Positions 10,391-20,810 of a stretch of 51,456 nucleotides of DNA are shown piece after piece (the first letter of the stretch is position 1; every line of letters starts with the position of its first letter). Made by a program: the position numbers and the translations under genes. The DNA lies in the NCBI GenBank assembly GCA_015499985.1, contig JAAAUF010000165.1, positions 4,528 through 55,983 of the forward strand. Reading direction: 5' to 3'. This DNA comes from Haplosporangium gracile. Its lineage: Eukaryota > Mortierellomycota > Mortierellomycetes > Mortierellales > Mortierellaceae. Under the pieces are notes generated by a model, which saw nothing but the letters and a program-made list of their open reading frames with translations, did no database searches and was not told the origin of the DNA.

Positions 10391-10948
10391 ATGAAGTCCT
10401 TTGTTGCTATCGGCGCTGCTCTCGCCGTCACCGCAGTCTCGGCCGTCCCCCTGGTCGTCTACGGCGAGAATCCCTCGGCCCTGCTCTCGCCCGACTCGAA
10501 GCTCGACGCTAAGATCGACAAGCTCCAGCTCGGCGGGCTCTCAACCCCTTCGTCCTTCTCCTCGACTCTCAAAACCGAGATGGCGCCCATCAACTACGGA
10601 AACCTCAACATGGGTACCGGTCACATGCCCAGCCAGGTCGTTCACTACGGCACCGAGAATCAGCCCGATCACGCCAGCATTGCGCCCCACCTGATCTCAA
10701 CCACCGCCAAGGAGGCCTCGTTCCAGGTTACCAAAGCTGACAAGGCCAAGAATTTGGTCAATGCCGAGCTCGAGGCCGGTCAATTCAAGCACGAAGGCTC
10801 GTCGACCTTGATTGATGAGGATGATGATGACGAGAGCAAGTTTGCGCCCTGGTGGTATGGTTATTATGGTCGCTACCGCGGTTGGGGAGGCTGGCGCGGT
10901 CGCTGGAGTCGCCCTTGGGGTCCTTGGGGTCGTCCCATCTACTATTAG
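10391..10948 (+). CDS. Small secreted protein with acidic cluster and Trp/Gly/Arg/Tyr-rich tail
   Basis: Single exon, 185 residues. It begins with a textbook signal peptide (MKSFVAIGAALAVTAVSA, residues 1-18). Then come LQLGGLS (45-51), NYGN (68-71), ASFQVTK (109-115), an acidic cluster EDDDDE (143-148), and a C-terminal tail (153-185) made almost only of Trp, Gly, Arg, Tyr and Pro. The first two motifs and FQVTK also occur in the divergent gene at 9281-9832, in the opposite order. There are no Cys residues, so it is not a disulphide-rich effector or hydrophobin. Codon use is strongly C/G-ending, as expected for high expression. The Trp/Tyr-rich tail could mediate wall or surface binding (inference). 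Family not recognised. Confidence 0.8.
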   Translation: MKSFVAIGAALAVTAVSAVPLVVYGENPSALLSPDSKLDAKIDKLQLGGLSTPSSFSSTLKTEMAPINYGNLNMGTGHMPSQVVHYGTENQPDHASIAPHLISTTAKEASFQVTKADKAKNLVNAELEAGQFKHEGSSTLIDEDDDDESKFAPWWYGYYGRYRGWGGWRGRWSRPWGPWGRPIYY

Positions 10949-11625
10949 ATGGTAATGGATGGGTGGATCTTTCTCTTTCCTTTCCCTTCACAGTACCCTC
11001 TGGTTACATACAAATCTGATTACTGAGCAACTAGGCTGTCGATTGATATGAAGAGCTGATGATCTGTTCTCAAGCAATCTTTTTCAAAAAAATAAAACCA
11101 ACTTTTTTGACACGTCATTTCTGTTATAAGCGCGTCTTTCTAATGGCTTGCGGTGAAATAGTAGATAGATCAGTGGTAGACACATATGTGCGCGGTGATT
11201 GAAGAGAATGAAGAGCCTCTTTGTATCGGATCGGTAGTTGCTGCATGCTTGAAGTGATCCGGTTTAACTGTCAAAGCTGTGGATCATTTTGTTTGTCTGC
11301 AGTTCAAGGTACTCTATCGTTTTCTTCTCTATGCCTCCTTTTTTTGAATTTGCCGTGTCTGGCACCAGAAAAGACCACGTCACAGAGACAGAGATGAGTC
11401 GTGCGACAGCCAGACAGAAGGTAAGGCAGGCACGCCCAGTCGTTCGTTCGTTCGTCCCCCCCTCATCTCTTTTTGCTCTCACTCCTCTTCTCTTCTTCTT
11501 GACTCTACATCGCCCTTTTCTCTATTTTCACACACCGTCAATCAGGAACAGAGAAGACCTCGTCGACCTTCGTGGACACCCACCAAAAACAACCAGCACT
11601 ATACAACAAAAGGACAACTTCAACA
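10949..11625. other. Intergenic region, secreted-protein gene to AP-1 mu gene
   Basis: Holds the 3' UTR of the gene ending at 10948, then the promoter of the AP-1 mu gene. A plus-strand CT tract (about 11455-11530) is followed by an A/C-rich leader just before the ATG at 11626. No further gene. Confidence 0.55.
11091..11096 (+). terminator. AATAAA polyadenylation signal of the secreted-protein gene
   Basis: AATAAA, 143 bases after the stop at 10948, within an A-rich stretch and followed by a T-rich element. It fits a 3' end signal. Confidence 0.4.
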
Positions 11626-13804
11626 ATGGCATCCGCAGTGTCTGCCATCTTCATCCTGGATCTCAAGGGGAAGGTCCTGATTTCGCGAAACTACCGCGGT
11701 GACATCCCCATGTCTGCCGTCGAGAAGTTCTTGCCTCTGGTCCTCGAGGCCGAAGAGGACAGCCAGGCACCAGCACCATGCTTCACCGACGACGGCATCA
11801 ACTACCTCTACATTCGACACAACAACCTTTTCTGTAAGTCAACCGTTGTCTTGTTAGCTCCTTCTCTTACTTCCCTTTTTTAGTACAGCCTTTTTAACAG
11901 GAAGGTCATCATCATCTGGAGGAAGAGGGTGTCGTTCGCGGCATTGTGTATGTCGACGGTGCTTTTAGCCATTCAGCCAGGAAGTTGCAAGCGTCAGTGT
12001 CAGGAGACAGCAGATGGGTTGTTTGTGAGAGATGATGGATGGCACGATAACGAAAGGGAACACACAGGAGCCCAAGAGGACTCGTTTTCAACTAACCAGC
12101 GCTTCCTACTACCATCACTGACATGCATGTTTGTATCGTACAACGAACATGTCTATTATAAGTTGCTTCACCGCGTTCTCTAACATCCCTCTCTACTCTT
12201 TGTTTCTTGTGTATTAGTGTTGGCAATCACGCGCAAGAACTCGAATGCGACGACAGTGATGCTCTTCTTGCACACGATTGCCGAAGTCTTGACAGAGTAC
12301 TTCAAGGAGCTTGAGGAGGAGTCGATCCGGGACAACTTTGTGATCATTTACGAGTTGCTGGACGAGATGATGGACTTTGGATACCCTCAGACGACAGAGT
12401 CCAAGATTCTTCAGGAGTACATCACTCAGGACGCCTACAAGCTCGAGGTCCAGGTTCGCCCTCCCATGGCCGTCACCAATGCCGTCTCGTGGCGTTCAGA
12501 GGGCATCCGGTATCGCAAGAATGAGGTCTTTTTGGATGTGGTCGAGTCTGTCAACTTGTTGGTCAATGCCAACGGAAATGTGTTGAGGAGCGAGATTTTG
12601 GGCGCCGTCAAGATGAAGGTCTTTTTGTCGGGCATGCCAGAACTGAGGCTTGGATTGAACGACAAGGTCATGTTCGAGAGCACCGGACGCTGTAAGTTGC
12701 TCCTTTTGCTATTTTTTCACGTTTCGTAGTATGATACTGACGATTATGATCCTCGATGTTTTGCAGTGGCACTCGCGTACTTGTCCTTCTCGCTAACCTA
12801 TCTTTACTTTTAATGACCATATAGCGCCTACGAAGGGCAAGTCGATTGAGATGGAGGATGTCAAGTTTCATCAGTGTGTGCGCCTTTCAAAGTTCGAGAA
12901 CGACAGGACAATCTCTTTCATTCCCCCAGATGGCGAGTTTGACTTGATGACCTACCGTCTCAACACTCAGGTCAAACCTTTGATCTGGGTCGAGGCTCTT
13001 GTCGAGAACTACACAGGAAGCAGAGTCGAGTACCTTATTCGTGTACGTATCATCTGGATCTTTCAGCGGCAAAGTTTAAAAATATGCGACAAGTTTTTTT
13101 TTTTGAAAACTTGCAGATATGTTTGACTGACACATATTTTCTTTGCTGGTGTTCATGGAAATATAGGCCAGGGCTCAGTTCAAGCGCCGTTCATCAGCGA
13201 ACAACGTCGAGATCCATATTCCTGTCCCTGAGGATGCGGATTCACCAAAATTCAGAGTAAGGATCGTACACACACATATGAACAAAGACCAGCCCTGGAC
13301 ACCTTTCATTTTTTTCAACAGACACGGAAAGATGGATCTAATCTGTGACCAATTTTGATTCTTTTGTGTAGAGCGGAATTGGATCAGTACAATACGTCCC
13401 CGAGAAGGCCTGTGTTATTTGGAAGATCAAGCAGTTCCAAGGCGGCAAGGAGTTTTCGATGAGAGCACACTTTGGTCTTCCATCTGTCAAGAACTGTGAG
13501 TGCCTTGAACCGTTATACGAAGTCGTTGTAGCATTAATTTCGTCTTTCTGGAGGAATTAATTAACCGAGACGCCTTTTATTTTTATGGATATTAATAGTG
13601 GAGGATGCGGATAAGAAGCCTCCAATGTCGATCAAGTTCGAGATCCCTTACTTCACAACATCAGGAATCCAGGTCCGATACCTCAAGATCCAGGAACGTT
13701 CAGGATATGCAGCGTTGCCATGGGTCCGCTACATTACACAGAACGGTGATTACCAGATGAGAATGCCAGACAGCATCAAGGCCTCCAAGATGGCACCCAT
13801 TTAA
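11626..13804 (+). CDS. apm1: AP-1 clathrin adaptor complex, mu (medium) subunit
   Basis: Six exons: 11626-11833, 12218-12691, 12825-13042, 13167-13256, 13372-13495, 13599-13804. All phases are consistent and give 439 residues (animal mu1 is about 423). The N-terminal longin-like domain contains GKVLISRNYRGD, EYFKELEEESIRDNFVIIYE and TESKILQEYI. The C-terminal mu-homology domain contains NAVSWRSEGIRYRKNEVFLD, LSGMPELRLGLNDKV, DVKFHQCVRLSKFENDRTIS and FEIPYFTTSGIQVRYLKI, ending ALPWVRYITQNGDYQMR. These are near-identical to mu1 of other eukaryotes. The subunit recognises YxxPhi sorting signals in trans-Golgi/endosome clathrin coats with gamma, beta and sigma subunits (family knowledge). In intron 2 a nearer, better-looking acceptor (TTGCAG, 12761-12766) would give a truncated protein; I chose the ATAG acceptor, which restores the conserved frame. 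Confidence 0.95.
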
Positions 13805-14426
13805 AATCCAAGGATTTGTTTCCTAGAGTGAACGGGAGTATGGGCAAGCGAGAGGAAGGTCTTACAGCAAAAATTTGTAGGACGACCAAAGTAGAACAAA
13901 AAGACAGCAAATGAACCTCAAGTTCAAAAATGACATTAAAAATATACACCAATTCATTTCAAAACTGGGCCAAACGTTGGTCGTGATAGTAGAGAGGCTT
14001 AAGCTCTTTCTGAACGTTTTATAGGCGCCCCGGTGATCTAAGACAGTTCGACTGTTCTTCAACATGAAAAGATACAAACGCGCTTTAATATACATTTAGG
14101 TTGGGGAGTGGTATTTCTACGAAACGGAATTAAAACAAAATAACATGGCAAAAAAGTGAAAAAAAAATAATATCGAGAGTGTAGAAGGAGGGAAATGTCA
14201 TTATCATTAAGTTGTGTCGCGTTTCGTAAAAAAAAAAAAACAGCAAAAAAAAACAGTCGTTAAAGTCGTTGTGTCGTACAAGTGCTTTGTTTCTCTTCCA
14301 TGACCAAACCAAAAGAGATAAATCGTAAACTCTTTGGTTGGGGAAGAAAACGTGTCGTTTCGTTGTTGCTGCTTTGTTTTTTTTTTCTGTCGTGTATGAA
14401 AGTCAGAGAGAGAGAGAGAAAGGGAG
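13805..14426. other. Convergent 3' region between AP-1 mu and the Sel1-repeat gene
   Basis: About 620 A/T-rich bases between two stop codons facing each other. It holds the two 3' UTRs, poly-A/T runs near 14160 and 14230, and a short GA repeat near 14404-14420. No gene seen. Confidence 0.55.
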
Positions 14427-17400
14427 TTATCCAAGGGCGGCGAGGGTGTGGTGGTGGTAGTGGCTCTTGTCTGGGGTGATAGGACTGGTGGGGCCACCAT
14501 ACTTGTCCTTCCAGATCCACGAGTTGCCCATGGTCGACATGCCCTGAGCAGCCGCTAGTCGGTAGTACTTTGCAGACTTGTACATGTCTTTCTTGACACC
14601 CACGCCGTGGTAGTAGCACCATGCCAGATCGTTCTGCGCATCCGGGTCACCCTATCATTTTTTCAAATGAGAACCATGCACATGTTAGCATAAGATACGC
14701 CACCAAAAAAAAGAAAGAAAGCATGGCGCGAAAGCTAATGAGACAAATAAACGTACGAGGTTGGCGGCGATTTCAAAGTAGTAGGCGGCAGTCTTCTTGT
14801 TCTTCTCGGCACCCCATCCATGTCGGAAACAGATGCCGAGCTCATAGATCGCCAACACCAACTCGCCCTTGGCCGCCTTGCTTGCAAACGAGTCTGTCGA
14901 CTTGAGATCACCCACCGCATGCTCTGCACTCTTCTGGAGGTACTGGAAGGCCAGCTGTCGGTTGGCATTACAACCCCATCCGTGACGGACAGAGAGACCA
15001 TACATCAACATGCCAACGGGGTCTCCCATCTCAGCTGCAGAGCGGAAGTACTGTGTCGCCTTGGAAATCTCACCAATCTCGTGAAATTCAATACCCTGTC
15101 TGACATAATCCTCGGCCTTTTCGGGCATCGGGTTCGACGGTCCAAGGGCTTCTTCTGGACGGACATAGCCGTTACTTGGGAGATGGTGTGCAGGATGAAG
15201 CTTGATAGGTCCTCCTACTCCTGCCGCACCACCAGGGTCTACAGTGGCTCCATGTCCATACCCTACCGGCCCGCGGGAAGACGTTGGAAGAGGATGATGA
15301 GATGCACCTCCGTTGCCGCCACTACCACCACCAGACCGTCCCGAGTTTTGAGAATAGCTCGATCCTCCGTTCACGCCGGGTGACAGTGGACCTCCATTCC
15401 GAGTAGGCTCAGGACCAGGTCCATATCCTCCAGGGGCACGTCCTCCCCGTGGACTTATCGGCGAGACCTGCAAGTGTTGAGGACGCTGACTCTGAGAGCT
15501 TTCATGACTAGGCCGTAGGTCGAGTTGTTGGTAGGTCCTCTGACTGTGCGAGCTCTCATGACTTGGTCGAAGGTCCATCTGAGATCTACTGGGGAAGGAT
15601 GGTGACACAGGCATAGGATGCTGTTGGTGATAGGTTTGTTGACCATAAGCTGTCGTTGCTGTCGACTGTCCAGGCCGGCCTTCACTCTTGCTGCGATAAT
15701 GGAGCGTATCGGCTGAAGAACTGCGTTCTGGGATATGAATGTCTCGGGGTCGTTGTGAGGGCGGAGACTGACTAGTGTTCGCTCGGACCATGACTGGCCG
15801 ACCATCCTCCTGACGAGGACGCTGATCAATTGACGCTAAAGACGATCCTGAGCCATATGGTTCCTTCTTGGTGTATCCTGCGTTGGCATTGCCTCTAGCA
15901 GAGGAGTTGTGCTGATGCTGTTGGTGCTGAGATTGCTGGTATTGAGAAGGTTGATGCTGTTGATGTTGTAGCCTTGCCTCTCGCTGATCCTTGATCATCA
16001 TCTGCGAGTTTGACAATTCGCTGGAGCCCGATGCAGAGCGGTCATGATGGATCACGTTCGACCGTTGGTTGGACGAAAACAAACTTATATTGGGAACTCC
16101 TGGTCGGCCCTTATAAGTCATGGACAACCGATGGATAGACCTCCGGTATGACAGCACAGATCCCGAGTCGCTATCATCATCCGATCCTTCCTCTCCTTGT
16201 TTTGGCGGTGGCTTCTGCTGCAGTCGCCGTTGGTATTCCAATGCTTGTTGTTGGTGCTTTTCTTGGTCATGTGGGTAATCGAGATCCGAGTCTTGATCGA
16301 ATGACAGGGCAAGGGAGGCAGAAGGGATCACCGTCAACAAGGATGGTTTATCAGACATTGTTGGCGAAGGGAGCGAAGAAAAAGAAGCTGCCGATCCTTG
16401 CTTGAGCAGCAGCGGTGACAATGCCGTTTTAGAGGAGGGCGAGGCTCTCGAGTTTTGTGTGAAGGAGTGTAACGAAGGAGAAGACGGAGCCCCGGACGCG
16501 AAACCTCCAGAGCCCATGGACGGAGATTGTTTCATGGTGTCTTGTCCTTGTCCTTGCCCTTGGCCATATGCTTGTCCCTGAGACTGAACGTGTTGTTGCT
16601 GTCCTTGGCCGTAACCTCGGCTTTTGGCGTTGTAAGTCTTAGCGGCAGCAGACGCCGCCCTAGGTCGAGGGACGGGTCCTCCGTAGTGTGCCCGTGTCTG
16701 CTGTCCATGAGCATGAGGTGATAGTGCTGGTGTCGATTGCTCTTTTGCTGCTGCTGTAGTAGTAGGAGTTACTGTTGGGATCGTTCGTGGTTGCTGATAT
16801 TGAGACTGGTCGTAACGGGGCTGTCCCTCGCCAACGGTCTTTGCACGACTTCTCGATTGAACCTCATCTACTTTGGTCACTCGAGCGGTGCTCTTATTAG
16901 CGGTGATGTATCTCATGGATGCTGGACTCGAGGGCGAGATCGGAGAAGCTGGGACACCCTTGGCAGATGAGGTGGGATGTCCTCTTGTCCGAAGAGAATG
17001 CTTCTGTTGTTGCTCCTGTTGCTGCTCCTGTTGCTGTTGCTGAGAATAGCCCAAGTTGGTGTCCGTGCGGTGCTGGTGGTGGTTGCGAGAATGTTGGTGG
17101 GATGAGGGCTTTGTCGACGAGAAGGAAGACTGAGAGGTGGTATCGTAAGAGGTGCCCATGGCGATAGTGATTACAGTTCTGGTGCTGTTGTTTCTGTTCA
17201 AGGAAGAGGAAGAGGAGGGTTCGGAACGTTTTTGGTGGTGGGCGGGGAGGAACTGCTTATGCGAAAAGGGCGGGATCTGGGTGACAGAGGGCTTCTGAAG
17301 GATATCGGGGTAGAGGGTATAAACAGGAGCCTTGCCGTGAAAAGGGAATTGTTGTTGTTGTTTTGGTTGATAATAATAATACTGCTGTTGTTGGTCCTGC

Positions 17401-17504
17401 TGTTGCTGAGGGTAATGCTGGTTGTAATATTGGTCAGGCTTGGCGGTCATATCTGTTGGCATACGCGGACGATAGAGGAGGTCATGTACTCTGATTCTGT
17501 ACAA
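14427..17504 (-). CDS. Sel1-repeat protein of the Dsf2 type with a long disordered N-terminus
   Basis: Two exons on the minus strand: 14757-17504 and 14427-14651, phase 0, 105-base intron; 990 residues. Residues 1 to about 790 are Gln/Ser/Pro/His-rich and probably disordered. From about 795 there are Sel1/TPR-like helical repeats: EDYVRQGIEFHEIGEISKAT, then GDPVGMLMYGLSVRHGWGC, then LAIYELGICFRHGWGAEKN, and in exon 2 GDPDAQNDLAWCYYHGVGVK, then AKYYRLAAAQG. The motif GNSWIWKDKY near the end is characteristic of fungal Dsf2-like proteins (from memory). Sel1 repeats act as protein-binding scaffolds, and relatives such as Chs4/Skt5 work in chitin synthesis and septation; the role here is inferred. 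The start is uncertain: residue 15 (position 17462) is an equally plausible Met. Confidence 0.82.
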
Positions 17505-19547
17505 GCAAAGGTGAAGTACAGGATGAGAGCACGCGGTTGTGCTGTTGTTGGACAGACGGAGAGATAGACGATTGTGATCGTGTAACCGTAATAACGAACT
17601 GGATATATAATAGTGGGATGTGGAGACGGGGACGAGGTATTTTGGGTAGGTTGGATTGGTTGACTGTGTTTGTGTGTGTAAATGTGCGCTGAGAGAGAGT
17701 CGGGTCTATGGGAAAAAAGAACAAAGTATGGACGAAGCGATGAGGCGTTGAGAAGATCTATTGTTAGCAACGCTGAAGTTGTTTGTGTTGTGTGTGTGTA
17801 GCATCAGGGTTTAGTCAGCAAGGATGAGTGTGGTTGTTCGCATTCGTTTTCATATTCTCGGTTGGCTGGGTGAAAGTTGTATGAGCCGATGGCCTATGTG
17901 CGCTCGAGTGTGATTGTGGCGCCTTACCCGGCCTGGTTCTTGTCGGGGTTATTTTTTCAAGGAGTATTAAGTAAGAGTATATGGTACAGAAGAGGAAGAA
18001 CAATGTGAATGGACAAGCAAATGAATGAGGAGAAGAAGAAGGAGATAAGTCGGTGAATGGTCGTTCTTTCTTTCTTTGTCGAGTGGAGAGAGAGCAAGAG
18101 AGAAAGAGAGAGAGAAAGAGGAAGAGGGAGAGGGAGGAGAGGAGAGAAGGAGAGCAATGGTGTTGAACAGAGAAGGAGTGCGATAAAGGGAATGAGTGAA
18201 TGAGGAGGCCTGCCCTATTCGACGTTGCAAAAGAAGGCTAGCGCGCAAGGGAGGGAAAAAGCGAATGGAAAAGAGAAAAAGAAAAAAAAAAAAGGGAAAA
18301 GGAAACACACACACTTTTGGCTTTGCACTCTGCACTCTGCTCCTTGAATCAAGTAACGGTCATCCTCAAGAGGAACCGATAACAGGTGATGAAACAGACA
18401 CTCGACCGAACTCAAGTCCGCCATCATCAACTCTAAACAACAAGCCTTGTATGCACGATAATAATCCTCTCTTGCTTCAACATCGGCCTAGTCGAGACGA
18501 AGCGAATAAAGGCAGCGAAGATCACGAACCAACCATGCCACTTTCTTTAAATTCTCGCTCTTCGCTCTTCTCTTCGCTCTCTTTCTTAACTTTCTCCCAC
18601 TTTCCCATTTTTTGCTCTCTTTGCCTTTTTGTCATTGTTTTTTTTTTCTAGCTCCGAATGAAAAAAGTGCGGCATAGCTACTTGATCCTGGTACCTGATC
18701 TTACCCTGCGAACCCTTCCCCTGGGCAAGCAAGGTTTTCCAACAGTCCCCCTAATTTTACAGGTGATCTCAGAGAGAGTAGTGTCTTTAAACGAACCGAA
18801 GAGCAAATAGATAGTTTCGCCCCGGTTTCGCCACAGTTGGAAGTCCTTCCCTGTCCTGGACACCACGCGACTTTTTTTTTTTAAAAAATTGGCGGCGGTT
18901 CTTCGAATAAAGACTCTATTTTCATTCAAACATACATCCTTTCATTCAGCATCCCTATTCCTCTCTTTCTCTTTCTTGTCCCCTTTGAATGTGTAACACC
19001 TCTTTCACCCTGGCACCTGTTTTTAATCGTACTACAAGTCCAACTGGCCTCCTTGCAGCGCTCTATTTACAGGTACACATGCTGCTATACTCAGTGCAGA
19101 AGAACAACAAAAAAACTAAAAATGGACACTTGAAGGGTAACCGATCAATTGAAATAGGTACTTCTGTGACAGACATGTTTAGAAAAAAATATATCAGCCA
19201 ATTTCAACCATGCATCTTGCTTGAAGGAGTTAGAGAGACTGAGATAATTAGATAGGGTGACAGAAAAGGTGAGGAAGGGCCCCGCCCATCCATCCACTCA
19301 CATTGCCGCTTCAGCTTAGATGAGATGAATATGTAGCTGAACAAACAGGCAAAATAAGCAAGCAAGCGAACAAAAAAAGTAAAAGACAACTCAGAACCTT
19401 AACTTGCTTGTTTGTCTAGTCAAGGACACGGGGCCATTATATTGCATAACAAGGGAACAAGAAGAGCCCGTTCCCAGGCGAAATGCTGACTTTTTGCTTC
19501 ACTTGTGGCAGTCTTGAACTTTGTATGTTTATGCACCCTTATCAAGT

Positions 19548-19582
<35 letters not shown>

Positions 19583-20810
19583 CTAGATGAAGAGTATCTG
19601 TCTGTTCATACATGGTCCCAGCCCTTGCACAGTCAACACCACTACCTAATCCTTTTTTTCTCTTTCCTATCAAAAAGATAGAAATAGTTAGAAAAGAGAT
19701 CCACCATTCATTGTGGCGTATCTTGTGTGACGAGATGGAGCTGGAAGCTAGGAGGACGAAGAATAAGGGTACAGATGCTGCAGAAAGATAGAGTAGTAAC
19801 CGCGATGGTATGGACACCATGGACGGCAATATGGAGCATCTCTTTGTTTTTGTTAGTTTTCCTTTGTAGAAAATACAAACTCTTCCAAAACCCGCCCCCC
19901 CCCCCACACAAACACCTCCCTTGCCTTGAGTGTTAAAGGACGTGTTTATTTTCCTCTTTCTTTCCGGCGTTTTTTTTTACTCGTTTCAAGGACTGATGGT
20001 CCGTATGTGTTGATATTTCTGGTTGTTTGTTTGGCCTTGTTTGTGTATGTGTTGGACCTCGTCGTTGATGCTGCTTCATGCTTTTAACCATCCGTTGATG
20101 GAAACATAAGACAACGGTCAACACATACCGGGCAGTACATGCGTGGCCAATTTAATACCCATACCCATATCCATACCCACACGCACATCCATGCAGATAT
20201 GTCAGCCCCGGGCGGCACGTCCCTTATATTCTCTTTGGCCCCGTCTTTTTATCCCTTTCTTGCAAAAAGAAAAAGAAATGGATAGATGTCCAAAAGGACC
20301 ACAATCAACAAAACCCTTTGGAGTTGAGAGTCCTTAGCTTTGTTGTCCTGCCAATTGACGACATCGTTTTTGCCTAAACTTCTCAATTGAGCGTGGCACA
20401 TATCCCTCGCATTACTCCTCCTGTGGCCCTGACCCTTGCTTGGTTTATCCTTCTAGCGACGCTTGTCCATGCTGTTGTCTTTCGTGACATTTAAAAAGCT
20501 CGGCTTCTCCTCATCCCGCCTTTTTCTTCTTCTTTCATCTTCCTTTCGCCCCTTCTGATGCATCGAATTCTTGCTCTCTAATCCTTTGTCCACCTTCTTC
20601 ACCTCTTCCTTCTTGTCGTTCTTTTCCATCGCTCTCATTCTTCTTCTTTTATTGCCCATTTATTTATGCCCCAGAAGATTTCAAGAAAAAGTTCTCCGGA
20701 CAAACAACAAAGTATTAGGCTACACCTCAGCTAACACATCTTAACGGATTCGCAAAGCGCACAAAACACCGTCAACGGACAACAAAGTTATAAAATAGCA
20801 AAACACGAGA
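17505..20810. other. 3.3-kb intergenic region between Sel1-repeat and MscL genes
   Basis: No gene recognised. From 17990 to 18300 the plus strand is purine-rich, the promoter/leader signature of the minus-strand Sel1-repeat gene. An AG dinucleotide repeat lies at 19551-19578. A C-run lies near 19895. From about 20500 to 20660 the plus strand is CT-rich, the leader of the MscL gene. ORFs in between have no family resemblance or splice context that I can support. Confidence 0.55.
19551..19578. repeat. AG dinucleotide microsatellite
   Basis: Fourteen uninterrupted AG units in intergenic sequence. Confidence 0.9.
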
